Assembly (NCBI RefSeq): GCF_943913955.1 | Contig: NZ_CALUAE010000018.1 | Coordinates: 26,131 to 90,130 of the forward strand | Length of the DNA stretch: 64,000 nucleotides | From: Mycolicibacterium bacteremicum | Lineage (GTDB): Bacteria > Actinomycetota > Actinomycetes > Mycobacteriales > Mycobacteriaceae | Direction: 5' to 3' | Shown: positions 1 through 8,319 of the stretch, piece after piece | Layout: each line of letters starts with the position of its first letter | Position numbering within the stretch: the first letter of the stretch is position 1 | The notes under the pieces: generated by a model | The model's input: the letters and a program-made list of their open reading frames with translations, nothing else | What the model was told of the DNA's origin: nothing | The model's database searches: none | Translations under genes and position numbers: made by a program

Positions 1-663
1 GTGGATGGCCAGCCGCGTCCCGCGCACCGCCAGCGGAGCATTGCGGTTCACGGTGTCGGCGATCTCACGGGCTCGCTCCAGCAGGCGGGAGTGTTCGACG
101 ATCTCGGTGATCAGTCCCAGCTCATAGGCGCGTTCGACGGTCATCCGTTCGTGCTTGCCCATCAACGCCATGCGAAGCGCCACCGACCGCGGTAGTGCCT
201 TGGCCAACCGCACCATCTCGCGGGCGGCGACCAGTCCGATGCTGACATGCGGGTCGAAGAAGGTGGCCTGGTCGGAGGCGATCACGATATCGCCGGTGGT
301 GACCCAGTCCAGGCCTGCACCGCAACAGATTCCGTTGATGGCGACGATCACGGGCTTGGTCATGGTGCGAAATGGGGGAGTGCCCTCCTGGGGGGCTTCC
401 CACTGTTCGTAGGTGGACAGGTAGGGCCGTTCGTTGACGACCTTCCCGTCACCCGGGATCTCGCTCACGTCGGCGCCGGTGCAGAACGCGCGCCCGGTGG
501 CGGTGACGATCATCAGCCAGACGTCGTCATCGTCTTCGACCCGCCGGTAGGCGTCGCGTAACTCGGTGATCATGTGTGGCGACAGCGCGTTGAGGGCATC
601 GGGGCGATCGAGCGTGATCGTCGCGGTGCGGCCGTGAACCTCGTACCGGATGGTGTCGTACAT
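1..663 (-). CDS. enoyl-CoA hydratase/isomerase (crotonase) family, 3' end outside window
   Basis: The frame reads from an ATG at 663 to the window edge, 221 codons without a stop, so the C-terminus is missing. Crotonase signatures are clear: TATITLDRP near the N-terminus, the oxyanion-hole region GRAFCTGAD, and GICCGAGLDW. The position of the first catalytic Glu of classical hydratases is Asp here (GLDW) and the second is not Glu (FFDPHVS), so hydration by the classical mechanism is uncertain. The start lies 9 nt after the stop of the upstream crotonase, so the two are co-transcribed. Role inferred: a beta-oxidation-type step on an unknown CoA ester. Confidence 0.9.
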   Translation of the reverse strand, partial: MYDTIRYEVHGRTATITLDRPDALNALSPHMITELRDAYRRVEDDDDVWLMIVTATGRAFCTGADVSEIPGDGKVVNERPYLSTYEQWEAPQEGTPPFRTMTKPVIVAINGICCGAGLDWVTTGDIVIASDQATFFDPHVSIGLVAAREMVRLAKALPRSVALRMALMGKHERMTVERAYELGLITEIVEHSRLLERAREIADTVNRNAPLAVRGTRLAIH

Positions 664-672
664 GACTACCTT

Positions 673-1464
673 TCAACGGCCCGTGAAGTCGGGATCGCGA
701 CGCTCGGTGAACGCCGCCAGACCCTCTTTGAAATCCGCCGTGCGGCAGGACAGTTCGAGGTTGGACAATTCCTGGTTCAGCGCCTGACCGAGGGTGGCGT
801 GCTGACCGAAGGCGATGGCCTGTTTGGCCAGTCCGATGGCGACCGTCGGGCCGCCGGCCAGCCGGGCCGCCAGCGCCTCGGCTGCGCTGTCCACCTCATC
901 GGCGGGGACCGCGGCATGGATCAGACCCCAGTCGGCGGCGTCCGCTCCGCTGACCTGCTCGCCGAGCAACACCATCCGTTTGGCCCGGGTGACGCCGGCC
1001 AACCGGGGCAGCAGCCAGGTGGCTCCCGAGTCGGGACTGAATCCGCGGGTGACGAACGGTTCCCAGAAGGTGGCCCCGGTGTCGGCGACGGTGAAATCCG
1101 CGGCCAGGGCCAGATTACAGCCCAAGCCGACGGCCCAGCCGCGGACCGCGCACACCACCGGCAGCTGGATGGTGGCGAGCAGTTCGATGACCCGGTGCGC
1201 GGTGTGCGGGATGCGCCGGACCAGATCGCCGGTGCGCGGACGCGTCCCGGAGTTGGTGGCCACCCAGTCGGCGCCCGCGCAGAAGTCGGCACCGCTGCCG
1301 GTGAGCAGGACCGCCCGCAACGAGTCGTCGGTGGCGGCCGCGGTGAGGGTACCGACGAGACTGTCGATCATGCTGTGGCTCAATGAATTCCGTCGCTGCG
1401 GACGGTTCAGGGTGATACGCAGGATCGAGCCCGTGCGGGCGGTGTCCACCGAACCGTCACCCAC
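673..1464 (-). CDS. enoyl-CoA hydratase/isomerase family protein
   Basis: 263 residues, normal crotonase length. Visible signatures are LRITLNRPQRRNSLS at the N-terminus, GADFCAGADW (oxyanion hole) and VGLGCNLALAADF. The first classical catalytic Glu is replaced by Asn (GCNLAL) and the second region reads FWEPFVTRGFSPDSG, so this may be an isomerase, hydrolase or other crotonase rather than a hydratase. It is first in a minus-strand pair with the partial crotonase at 1-663 and diverges from the crotonase at 1638. The shared upstream region contains an 18-bp palindrome. The start may be this one or a nearby GTG. Confidence 0.85.
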   Translation of the reverse strand: MGDGSVDTARTGSILRITLNRPQRRNSLSHSMIDSLVGTLTAAATDDSLRAVLLTGSGADFCAGADWVATNSGTRPRTGDLVRRIPHTAHRVIELLATIQLPVVCAVRGWAVGLGCNLALAADFTVADTGATFWEPFVTRGFSPDSGATWLLPRLAGVTRAKRMVLLGEQVSGADAADWGLIHAAVPADEVDSAAEALAARLAGGPTVAIGLAKQAIAFGQHATLGQALNQELSNLELSCRTADFKEGLAAFTERRDPDFTGR

Positions 1465-1521
1465 CTGGCACCCGACCTTTCCCGAGCCATACAGTTGCCC
1501 ATACGGTAGGCAATGCGGTTA

Positions 1522-1539
1522 CTATCCTGTACAAGATAG
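1522..1539. promoter_or_regulatory. palindrome in divergent promoter region, probable repressor operator
   Basis: CTATCCTGTACAAGATAG is an 18-bp near-perfect palindrome, broken at one symmetric pair of positions. It lies between the divergent crotonase genes starting at 1464 (minus) and 1638 (plus). It does not match the TACTG-type dyad found at other promoters in this window, so it may be read by a different regulator. Confidence 0.55.
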
Positions 1540-1637
1540 CAAGGAAAGGTCGTCGATGGAAGGACGTGCCTGCCGCATCCGGCGACTGCGGGTGGCCGCC
1601 GGTACCGACAAAACCATTGAAGCGAGGCCGAATTCGC

Positions 1638-2519
1638 ATGACCGATGACCGCGTGCTCTTCGAGGTGGATGCCGATCACCGAATAGCCACCATCACGTTC
1701 AACAATCCGGCGCGGCGCAACTCCTATGACGCCACGATGCGGGACGAGATCGCCCGCTACCTCGACATCGTCGCCGAGGATGACGACCTGACGGTGGTCC
1801 TGCTGCGCGGTGCCGGGGGTGTGTTCAGCACCGGGGCGGACATGAACAACGCCTACGGGTGGTACGGCGACGCGCGCACGGGCGAGGGTGAGCGGTCCGG
1901 GCGCGGCTCCCGGCCGAGCCAGCGCCGGCGGCTCACCGTGGACCGCAAATCCTTCGGCTTCTATCACAACTTCATGGGCTTCCCGAAGGTCACGGTGGGG
2001 GAGATCAGCGGGTACGCGCTGGGCGGCGGATTCGAGATGGCGCTGATGACCGACATCTCCGTGATCGCCCGCGACACCAGGATCGGCATGCCGGCCACCC
2101 GGTTCCTCGGACCCGCGCTGGGCAGCCTGCACATGTTCTTCCACCGGCTCGGCCCGGTGCTGGCCCGACGGATGCTGCTGACCGGGGACATCATCGAGGC
2201 AGGCGCCGTAGAGCATCTCGGCGTCTTCACCGAGACCTGCGCCGCTCAGGAGGTGCAGGCCCGCGCCCGGTACTGGGCGAGCAAGGCCGCGAAGATGCCG
2301 GCCGACGGTGTGGTGATCGCCAAGGAGGCCTTCCGGCTGGTCGAACAGAGCCAGGCCTACCAGGGCGAAGAGGTCGCCAGCTACCTGTTCCACGCCTACG
2401 GCACCAACCTGCAGTTCGCCCCGGGAGAGTTCAACTTCGTCAAGACCCGCGCCCAGCACGGAACCCGAGAGGCCTTCCGGCTACGCGACGAGCACTTCGA
2501 TGTTCCGGAGCCGCGGTAG
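1638..2519 (+). CDS. enoyl-CoA hydratase/isomerase family protein
   Basis: 293 residues from the ATG at 1638. An in-frame GTG at 1566 is less likely because it would lie close to the operator and add non-conserved sequence. Crotonase signatures are IATITFNNPARRNS, GGVFSTGADM and GYALGGGFEMALMTD. The first catalytic Glu is kept (GGFEMAL) but the second is Ala (MPATRFLG), so the enzyme is probably not a classical hydratase. A roughly 30-residue Arg/Ser-rich insert follows the oxyanion motif. It leads a plus-strand pair with the thiolase at 2593. Confidence 0.86.
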   Translation: MTDDRVLFEVDADHRIATITFNNPARRNSYDATMRDEIARYLDIVAEDDDLTVVLLRGAGGVFSTGADMNNAYGWYGDARTGEGERSGRGSRPSQRRRLTVDRKSFGFYHNFMGFPKVTVGEISGYALGGGFEMALMTDISVIARDTRIGMPATRFLGPALGSLHMFFHRLGPVLARRMLLTGDIIEAGAVEHLGVFTETCAAQEVQARARYWASKAAKMPADGVVIAKEAFRLVEQSQAYQGEEVASYLFHAYGTNLQFAPGEFNFVKTRAQHGTREAFRLRDEHFDVPEPR

Positions 2520-2592
2520 CCAACCGCACGCGACGGCACCTACAGTGAGTGCTACGTTTACATAATCATCGGAGATCGTAAAGGCGGTACAC

Positions 2593-3768
2593 ATGTCCTC
2601 ACCCGTTATCGTCGGTGCAGCCCGCACCGCCATCGGCCGGTCGTTCAAGGGGACACTGGTCAACACGCCGCCGGACGCGCTGCTGGGCGCGGTGCTGCCC
2701 GAGGTCGTCCGCCGCGCGGGCATCGACCCGTCGGCGATCGATGACATCATCATCGCCGAATCGCACTACGGCGGCGGTGACCTGGCCCGCTACGCGGCCC
2801 TGGTGGCCGGCTTCGAGAATGCACCCGGACAGGCCGTCAACCGGCACTGCGCGGGCAGCCTGACCGCGATCGGTAATGCGGCGGCCCAGATCGGTTCCGG
2901 TATGGAGCGGGTGCTGGTCGCCGGCGGCGTCCAGTCGCTGTCGATGACCCCGCTGATGAACCAGCGCATCCCCGGCCCGGAACTGAAGTTCGAGGAGCGC
3001 TGGCTGCCACCGATCCATGTCGAGACCCCGGAAGCGCCGTCGCGCGACATGTCGATCACCGTCGGTTGGAACACCGCGCAGTCCTATGGGCTGACCCGCG
3101 AGGAACTCGATGCGTGGGCGGCCCGGTCGCATCAGCGCGCGGTCGCGGCTCAGGACGCCGGCAAGTTCGACGACGAGATCGTGTCGCTCAAGGTGACCCA
3201 GCCCGATGGTTCGGTCATCGATTTCAGCGTCGACGAGCACCCCCGTCGCGATACGACGGTCGAGAAGCTCGCCGGCCTCAAGGTCCTGCATCCGGAGATC
3301 GAAGGATTCTCCATCACCGCGGGCAACAGCAGTGGCACCAACGACGCTGCCGCTGCTGTCGCCCTGGTCGCCGACGATTACGCGGCCGCCGAGAACTTGA
3401 ACGTGCTCGCCACGGTACGGGCCTGGGGTTCGGTCGGCGTGCCTGCCAAGGACACCGGCCTCGGCGGGGTGAAGGTGATCGCCAAGGTGCTCGATCGCGC
3501 GGGTCTGAAGCCCTCGGACGTCACGCTGTGGGAGATCAACGAGGCCTTCGCCTCGGTGCCGGTGGCGGCGGTCCGCGAATACGGTCTCGACGAGGAACGG
3601 GTCAACTACTCCGGTAGCGGCTGCAGCCTCGGCCATCCCATCGCGGCGTCCGGGGCGCGGATGATCACCACCCTGGTCTACGAACTGCAGCGGCGCGGCG
3701 GTGGCATCGGGGTGGCCGCCATGTGTGCCGGCGGCGGTCAGGGCGGCGGCGTGGTCATCGAGGTGTAG
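2593..3768 (+). CDS. acetyl-CoA acetyltransferase / 3-ketoacyl-CoA thiolase family
   Basis: 391 residues, the standard thiolase length. The nucleophilic Cys86 lies in NRHCAGSLTA. The NEAFA motif, the GHPIAASGAR histidine motif and the C-terminal CAGGGQGGG loop with the second active-site Cys are all present. It should cleave a 3-ketoacyl-CoA with free CoA. The ATG at 2593 is preceded by an AAAGGCGG ribosome site. Its stop directly abuts the stop of the convergent TetR gene, with no spacer, so the transcription stop must lie inside that gene. Confidence 0.92.
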   Translation: MSSPVIVGAARTAIGRSFKGTLVNTPPDALLGAVLPEVVRRAGIDPSAIDDIIIAESHYGGGDLARYAALVAGFENAPGQAVNRHCAGSLTAIGNAAAQIGSGMERVLVAGGVQSLSMTPLMNQRIPGPELKFEERWLPPIHVETPEAPSRDMSITVGWNTAQSYGLTREELDAWAARSHQRAVAAQDAGKFDDEIVSLKVTQPDGSVIDFSVDEHPRRDTTVEKLAGLKVLHPEIEGFSITAGNSSGTNDAAAAVALVADDYAAAENLNVLATVRAWGSVGVPAKDTGLGGVKVIAKVLDRAGLKPSDVTLWEINEAFASVPVAAVREYGLDEERVNYSGSGCSLGHPIAASGARMITTLVYELQRRGGGIGVAAMCAGGGQGGGVVIEV

Positions 3769-4524
3769 TCACCCGGCGGACTTACCCCGGCCCTTCGGGG
3801 CCGGGGTTTTCGTCTTGGCGCCCGACTCGAGGCGGCGCGTTGCGTGTTCGAGGATGCACTCCAGGCCGAACTCGAAGTTGTTCTCGTCCGATGCGCCGAA
3901 ACTGTGCCCCTCGCCGGTCACCTGCGCGAGCAGTGGCGCGACGTCGGGATCGATGACCAGGGTCTGGTCGAAGGCGCCGGGGCCCGCCTCGTCGGTCTGG
4001 TTCTTCTCGGCCAGGCGCTGCAACACCACCGATCCGCGCACGTGCAGGGTGACCGCCGAGTAGGTGTCGAAGGCATCCTCGGCGGACAGGCCGGCCTCGA
4101 CCAGTCCGGCGATGGCCTTCTCCATCTCCAGCACACCGACCTTGGCCGCGCGCGGGCTCAGCGCGGCCCGGATGAGGATCAGGTCGCAGAGAATCGGGTT
4201 GCCGGTGAACGTCTTTCGCATGGTGCGGGCATGATTGCGCAGTGTCTCGCGCCAATCCTTGGCCTCGACATATGGCGTGGCGAAGACGTATTCGCTCAGC
4301 GCGCGATCGGTCATCGCGTTCAGCAGGTCGTCCTTCTTGCGGAAGTACCAGTAGATGCTGGTGACGCCGACTCCCAGGTGCTTGCCGAGCAGCGGCATGC
4401 TGAGGTTGTCGATCCCCACCTGCTCGGCGAGTTCGAACGCACCCTTGATGATGTCGTCGGGATTGATCGACCCGCGCTCGCGGCGCTGTCGTTTCTCGGC
4501 AACCGGCTTCGCCACTACGGCCAC
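3769..4524 (-). CDS. TetR family transcriptional regulator
   Basis: 251 residues. The N-terminal helix-turn-helix contains LSMPLLGKHLGVGVTSIYWYF followed by RKKDDLLNAM, the usual TetR recognition-helix layout. The ligand domain shares long near-identical stretches with the TetR at 18852-19553 (ARTMRKTF, NPILCDLILIR, EDAFDTYSA), so the two are paralogues. It diverges from the crotonase at 4701 across a 176-bp region with two dyads (4575-4590 and 4631-4649). Likely a local and regional repressor of the catabolic genes, released by an acyl-CoA or steroid-like ligand (inference). Confidence 0.9.
   Translation of the reverse strand: MAVVAKPVAEKRQRRERGSINPDDIIKGAFELAEQVGIDNLSMPLLGKHLGVGVTSIYWYFRKKDDLLNAMTDRALSEYVFATPYVEAKDWRETLRNHARTMRKTFTGNPILCDLILIRAALSPRAAKVGVLEMEKAIAGLVEAGLSAEDAFDTYSAVTLHVRGSVVLQRLAEKNQTDEAGPGAFDQTLVIDPDVAPLLAQVTGEGHSFGASDENNFEFGLECILEHATRRLESGAKTKTPAPKGRGKSAG
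3785..3810 (+). terminator. intrinsic terminator of the thiolase operon, inside the convergent TetR gene
   Basis: A perfect 9-bp GC stem (CCCCGGCCC with GGGCCGGGG) closes a TTCG tetraloop and is followed by TTTT on the plus strand. It starts 17 nt after the thiolase stop and lies within the last codons of the TetR gene on the other strand. Confidence 0.75.
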
Positions 4525-4574
4525 CTTTCCTCGTCAGAGCTCCAGCAGTGAACCGTCAAGCTTACCGGTAGGCA

Positions 4575-4590
4575 TACCGTCGTGACGGTA
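4575..4590. promoter_or_regulatory. 16-bp perfect palindrome upstream of TetR gene
   Basis: TACCGTCGTGACGGTA is a perfect inverted repeat (7-bp arms, 2-bp centre), 50 bp upstream of the TetR start at 4524 and 110 bp upstream of the crotonase at 4701. Probably a second operator for this regulator. Confidence 0.5.
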
Positions 4591-4630
4591 CGCGCATTCT
4601 CGCAGCGGTGATACCAGCCTCTCGGCCGGT

Positions 4631-4649
4631 TACCGTAATGAATATAGTA
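4631..4649. promoter_or_regulatory. regional operator-like dyad (site F)
   Basis: TACCGTAATGAATATAGTA fits the 19-bp pattern seen at five other promoters in this window, with one deviation in the right half. It overlaps a possible -10 element (TATAGT) for the crotonase at 4701, a position suited to repression. Confidence 0.45.
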
Positions 4650-4700
4650 GTGTTTTCCGCAGTCCGACCTGCCCGTAGCAGCCGATTGCGAGGATGAAGA

Positions 4701-5462
4701 GTGGCCGACGAAATCCTGACCGAACGCCGGGACCGAACCCTGGTCATCACCATCAACCGGCCGGAGGCGCGCAACGCCTTCAACCTGCCGGTGGCCAAGG
4801 GGCTGGCCGCTGCGATGGACGAGCTCGACGACAGCCCCGAGCTGTCAGTCGCGATCCTCACCGGCGCGGGCGGGAACTTCAGCGCCGGAATGGATCTCAA
4901 GGCGTTCGCCTCCGGTGAGCTGCCCTATGTCGAGGGTCGCGGTATCGGCTTCACCGAGCGTCCGCCGCGCAAGCCGGTGATCGCCGCGGTCGAGGGCTAC
5001 GCCCTGGCCGGCGGTACCGAGATGGTGCTGGCCACCGACCTGATCGTCGCGTCCCGCGAGGCCAGGTTCGGCATCCCGGAGGTCAAGCGCGGGCTGGTCG
5101 CCGGCGGCGGCGGGCTACTGCGGCTACCGCACCGCATCCCGTATCAGAAGGCGCTCGAACTCGCGTTGACCGGCGAGAACTTCACCGCCGAGCAGGCCGC
5201 CGAGTGGGGCTTCGTCAACAAGCTGACCGAGCCCGGCGGCGCGCTCGACGGTGCGTTGGAGCTGGCGGCGAAGATCACCGCCAACGGACCGCTGGCCGTG
5301 GCGGCCACCAAGGAGATCATCGTCAAATCGGCCGAATGGAGCCGAAGCGAGATGTGGCAGAAGCAGAACGAGATCATGGGCCCGGTGTTCGGATCCAAGG
5401 ATGCCATCGAAGGCGCCACCGCGTTCGCCGAGAAGCGCACGCCGAACTGGACCGGGAGTTAG
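4701..5462 (+). CDS. enoyl-CoA hydratase
   Basis: 253 residues from a GTG with a GAGG ribosome site. This crotonase keeps both catalytic glutamates of classical hydratases: one in GGTEMVLATD and one in GIPEVKRG. The oxyanion hole NFSAGMDLK is present. It should hydrate a 2-enoyl-CoA. Its TAG stop shares a base with the GTG start of the following SDR, so the pair is translationally coupled and may act on successive steps. It diverges from the TetR gene at 3769-4524. Confidence 0.9.
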   Translation: MADEILTERRDRTLVITINRPEARNAFNLPVAKGLAAAMDELDDSPELSVAILTGAGGNFSAGMDLKAFASGELPYVEGRGIGFTERPPRKPVIAAVEGYALAGGTEMVLATDLIVASREARFGIPEVKRGLVAGGGGLLRLPHRIPYQKALELALTGENFTAEQAAEWGFVNKLTEPGGALDGALELAAKITANGPLAVAATKEIIVKSAEWSRSEMWQKQNEIMGPVFGSKDAIEGATAFAEKRTPNWTGS

Positions 5463-6256
5463 TGGATCTCGGCTTCGCCGGCGCGGCCACCGTTGTTGTG
5501 GGGGGTGGCCGCGGCATGGGATTCGCGACGGCACAATGCCTTGCCGATGACGGAGCCAGGGTGGCGATCGTCGGCCGGTCCCGGGAGGTTCTCGACGCGG
5601 CGGCCGCGGAGCTGACCCGCCGGGGCAGCCCGGATGCCGTGGCTATCGTCGCCGACACCGCCGACGACGACAGTGTGCGGCGGGCGTTCGGCGAACTCGC
5701 AGACCGCTGGGGTGAGGTCAACGCACTGATCAACACCGTCGGCCCGGGTGCGGCGGGCAACTTCGAGGAGCTGACCGACCAGCAGTGGCAGGAGGCGTTC
5801 GACGCCGGACTGATGGGCATGATCCGCTGCGTGCGCGCCGCATTGCCGTTGCTGCGCAAGGCCGGCTGGGGACGGATCGTCAACTTCTCGGCTCACTCCA
5901 CACAGCGGCAGAGCACCCGGTTGCCGGCCTATACCGCCGCCAAGGCCGCGGTGAACAGCGTCTCGAAGAATCTCTCGCTGCAGCTGGCGCCCGAGGAGAT
6001 CATGGTGAACGTGGTGTCCCCGGGCAGTATCTCCTCCGAGGCGCTGCTGGGCTGGGCCGGCTCGGTCGGTGTCGACGGCACCGACCCCTATGCCCTGATG
6101 TCGGCGATCGACGAGCACTTCGGGCATCCCGCGCACCTGCCGAGGGCGGGCCTGCCCGGCGAAATCGGGCCCGTCGCGGCATTTCTCGCCTCGAAGCGCA
6201 ACTCGTACATGACCGGTGCCAACATCAACGTCGACGGCGGTAGCGACTACATCTGA
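5462..6256 (+). CDS. short-chain dehydrogenase/reductase (SDR)
   Basis: 264 residues from the GTG that overlaps the preceding stop. The cofactor loop reads VVGGGRGMGFA and the catalytic Tyr/Lys lie in YTAAKAAVNSVSK, with a Ser in NFSAHS. The C-terminal segment NSYMTGANINVDGGSDYI is a standard SDR ending. Coupling to a hydratase suggests oxidation of a 3-hydroxyacyl-CoA or a ring alcohol (inference). Confidence 0.88.
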   Translation: MDLGFAGAATVVVGGGRGMGFATAQCLADDGARVAIVGRSREVLDAAAAELTRRGSPDAVAIVADTADDDSVRRAFGELADRWGEVNALINTVGPGAAGNFEELTDQQWQEAFDAGLMGMIRCVRAALPLLRKAGWGRIVNFSAHSTQRQSTRLPAYTAAKAAVNSVSKNLSLQLAPEEIMVNVVSPGSISSEALLGWAGSVGVDGTDPYALMSAIDEHFGHPAHLPRAGLPGEIGPVAAFLASKRNSYMTGANINVDGGSDYI

Positions 6257-6298
6257 CGCGTCCGGTTGACCCGACCCGAGTGTGGGCACTGTAGGTAG

Positions 6299-7381
6299 AT
6301 GACACCACGTTGCGCGGCCCTCCCGTGCGTACTGGCCGTCGGCGCGCTGTTGGCCGGCTGCGGTGGCGAGCCGGCACCGCAGACCCCGACCACCTCGTCG
6401 GCCACATCGTCGGCCGACTCGGCGCCGGCGCGTACACCGCCCGCCGAACCGGCACGGTCCGGACCACCCGCGACCGCGCCGGTGGGTGCGGTGGTGCCGC
6501 TGGGCAATGCGCCGGAGGGCATCATTGTCGGCTCGTCGGGCGTCGCCGCCGCCGCGGTGCGGCAACCCGACGGGATCGTGATCTTCGATGCGTCCACCGG
6601 CGCGCAGCGTGCCCGTGTCCAGACGCCGAGCGCGGCGCGCCACCTCAGCCTCGCCGGACCGGACGGCCCGGTACTGGCGCCACTGGAGGGTTCCGACGAA
6701 CTGCTCGCCATCCGGCTGGCCGACGGCCGCATCGACTACACCGTCACCGGGGTGGGCCGCCAGCCCCATGACTCGGCGGCGACGGCCGATGGCACCATCG
6801 TCGTCGCCAACGAGGGCGGCGGGGGTGTGGTGTTCGTCCGCGACGGCCGGGTGGCCGGGTCGCTGCCCGCAGGCCCGATCCAACCGGGAGGCGTTGCGGC
6901 CGTGGGGAATTACGCCGCAGTCGCGGATGTTCAGGGCAACGGCGTGTGGGTCTACGATGCGGCAACGCGACGGCAGGTCGCCCAGGCCCCGGTGGGGACC
7001 AAGCTGACGCATGCGATCGCACTGACCGGCGATCTGGCCGCGTTCGCCGATACCGATGGCGGCGCAGTCCTGATCGAACGCATCGGTCCGCAGATCACCG
7101 AGGTGGCCCGGGTCGACGCGCCGGGAAAGCCGTACGGATTGGCATTCGACAGCAGCAACGATCGCCTGTACATCACGTTGACCGGGTCGAATCTGCTCCG
7201 GGTGGTCGATATCGCCGACCCGGCCACCGCGCGTGTACTCGCCGACATCCCGACGGTGCAGCAGCCGAATTCCGTCGCGGTCGATCCCCGGTCGGGGGCC
7301 GTGCTGGTCACCGGCAGCAACGGTGCAGCAGCTACCGGCAGCGTACAGATCATCGGCGCCGATCTGCTGCCCGCGTCCTGA
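6299..7381 (+). CDS. secreted lipoprotein with beta-propeller (YVTN/NHL-like) fold
   Basis: 360 residues. The N-terminus is a signal peptide ending in a lipobox, VGALLAGC, with the lipidated Cys at residue 21, followed by a Pro/Thr/Ser-rich linker of about 50 residues. The rest is made of repeated blade-like segments (for example GKPYGLAFDSSNDRLYITL, then a later blade with NSVAVDPRSGAVLVTG) typical of lactonase-like seven-bladed propellers. No catalytic residues can be assigned; it could bind or sense a ligand at the cell surface. It sits between two catabolic operons, 42 bp after the SDR. Confidence 0.8.
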   Translation: MTPRCAALPCVLAVGALLAGCGGEPAPQTPTTSSATSSADSAPARTPPAEPARSGPPATAPVGAVVPLGNAPEGIIVGSSGVAAAAVRQPDGIVIFDASTGAQRARVQTPSAARHLSLAGPDGPVLAPLEGSDELLAIRLADGRIDYTVTGVGRQPHDSAATADGTIVVANEGGGGVVFVRDGRVAGSLPAGPIQPGGVAAVGNYAAVADVQGNGVWVYDAATRRQVAQAPVGTKLTHAIALTGDLAAFADTDGGAVLIERIGPQITEVARVDAPGKPYGLAFDSSNDRLYITLTGSNLLRVVDIADPATARVLADIPTVQQPNSVAVDPRSGAVLVTGSNGAAATGSVQIIGADLLPAS

Positions 7382-7451
7382 CGCCGTCGCACCCGCGAGC
7401 ATCCGGGCTTTGTGCAGGTAGGCGCACCTGAAGCAGGCTTGCGGAATGTAC

Positions 7452-7470
7452 TACCGATAGGTATACAGTA
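7452..7470. promoter_or_regulatory. regional operator-like dyad (site E)
   Basis: TACCGATAGGTATACAGTA has a perfect right half-site (TACAGTA) and a left half matching the TACYG start of the regional pattern. It lies 30 bp before the GTG at 7500 that opens the long plus-strand operon running to 14276. Confidence 0.5.
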
Positions 7471-7499
7471 TGTATGTCTGAACGGGTGGTGCGGCGCCG

Positions 7500-8318
7500 G
7501 TGACCGTCACTGGCAGCGTGGGTACGGCGGTCCTGTACGAGGTCACCGGGGCCGGGGTCGCGGTGATCACGCTCAACCGGCCCGAACGCCTCAATTCCTG
7601 GGGCGCCGACATCTCCCGCGGTGTCTACACCTGCTTCGACCGCGCCGAGGCCGACCCGGATGTCCGGGCCATCGTGCTGACCGGTAGCGGGCGCGGATTC
7701 TGTGCCGGCGCCTACCTGGGCGATATGGCCGGCCTCGGCGAATCGATCAGCGGGGACACCGATGTCAGCACGATCGTCGGCGAACGCCATCCACACTTCC
7801 TCACCACGGTGGCCAAGCCCGTCATCGCCGCCATCAACGGCGCCTGCGTCGGGATCGGCCTGACCCATGCGCTCATGTGCGATGTCCGATTCGCCGCAGC
7901 CGGTGCCAAGTTCGCGACGGCCTTCCCACGCCGCGGCCTGATCGCGGAGTACGGCATCAGCTGGATTCTGCCCCGACTGGCCGGCTGGGGTGCCGCCGCC
8001 GACCTAATGCTGTCCGGGCGCACGTTCCCCGCCGAGGAAGCCGCCGGGCTCGGTCTGGTCAAAGATGTTGTGGCACCGGATGATCTGCTGTCGACCGCCA
8101 TCGCCTACGCCGAGGATCTGGCGCGCAACTGTTCACCGGCCTCGATGGCCGTCATCAAGGCGCAGTTGTACGGCGACGCCGGCGACCCGGTGACCACGGT
8201 CAGTGCCCGCGCCGAAACCCTCATGCACGAATCCATGAAGCGACCCGACCTGATCGAGGGCATCACGGCGTTCTTCGAGAAGCGCCCGCCGAACTTCCCA
8301 CCCCTGAAAGGTGCCTGA
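7500..8318 (+). CDS. enoyl-CoA hydratase/isomerase family protein
   Basis: 272 residues from the GTG at 7500. Crotonase signatures: VAVITLNRPERLNSWG, GRGFCAGAYL and CVGIGLTHALMCD. The first classical Glu is replaced by His (GLTHAL); a Glu occurs in the RRGLIAEYGISW segment, a pattern seen in a crotonase branch whose reaction is often unassigned. It is first in a seven-gene plus-strand operon (crotonase, amidohydrolase, acyl-CoA ligase, amidohydrolase, two acyl-CoA dehydrogenase subunits), so it probably acts on the same CoA ester. Confidence 0.86.
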   Translation: MTVTGSVGTAVLYEVTGAGVAVITLNRPERLNSWGADISRGVYTCFDRAEADPDVRAIVLTGSGRGFCAGAYLGDMAGLGESISGDTDVSTIVGERHPHFLTTVAKPVIAAINGACVGIGLTHALMCDVRFAAAGAKFATAFPRRGLIAEYGISWILPRLAGWGAAADLMLSGRTFPAEEAAGLGLVKDVVAPDDLLSTAIAYAEDLARNCSPASMAVIKAQLYGDAGDPVTTVSARAETLMHESMKRPDLIEGITAFFEKRPPNFPPLKGA

Positions 8319-8319
8319 G

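Noticed and set aside
2552..2575. possible operator half-site (TTTACATA) before the thiolase
   Set aside because: Only a half-site resembles the regional dyad; the left half does not fit.
5459..7402. 647-codon minus-strand frame opposite the SDR and lipoprotein
   Set aside because: It is a shadow of two well-supported plus-strand genes and shows no recognisable domain.
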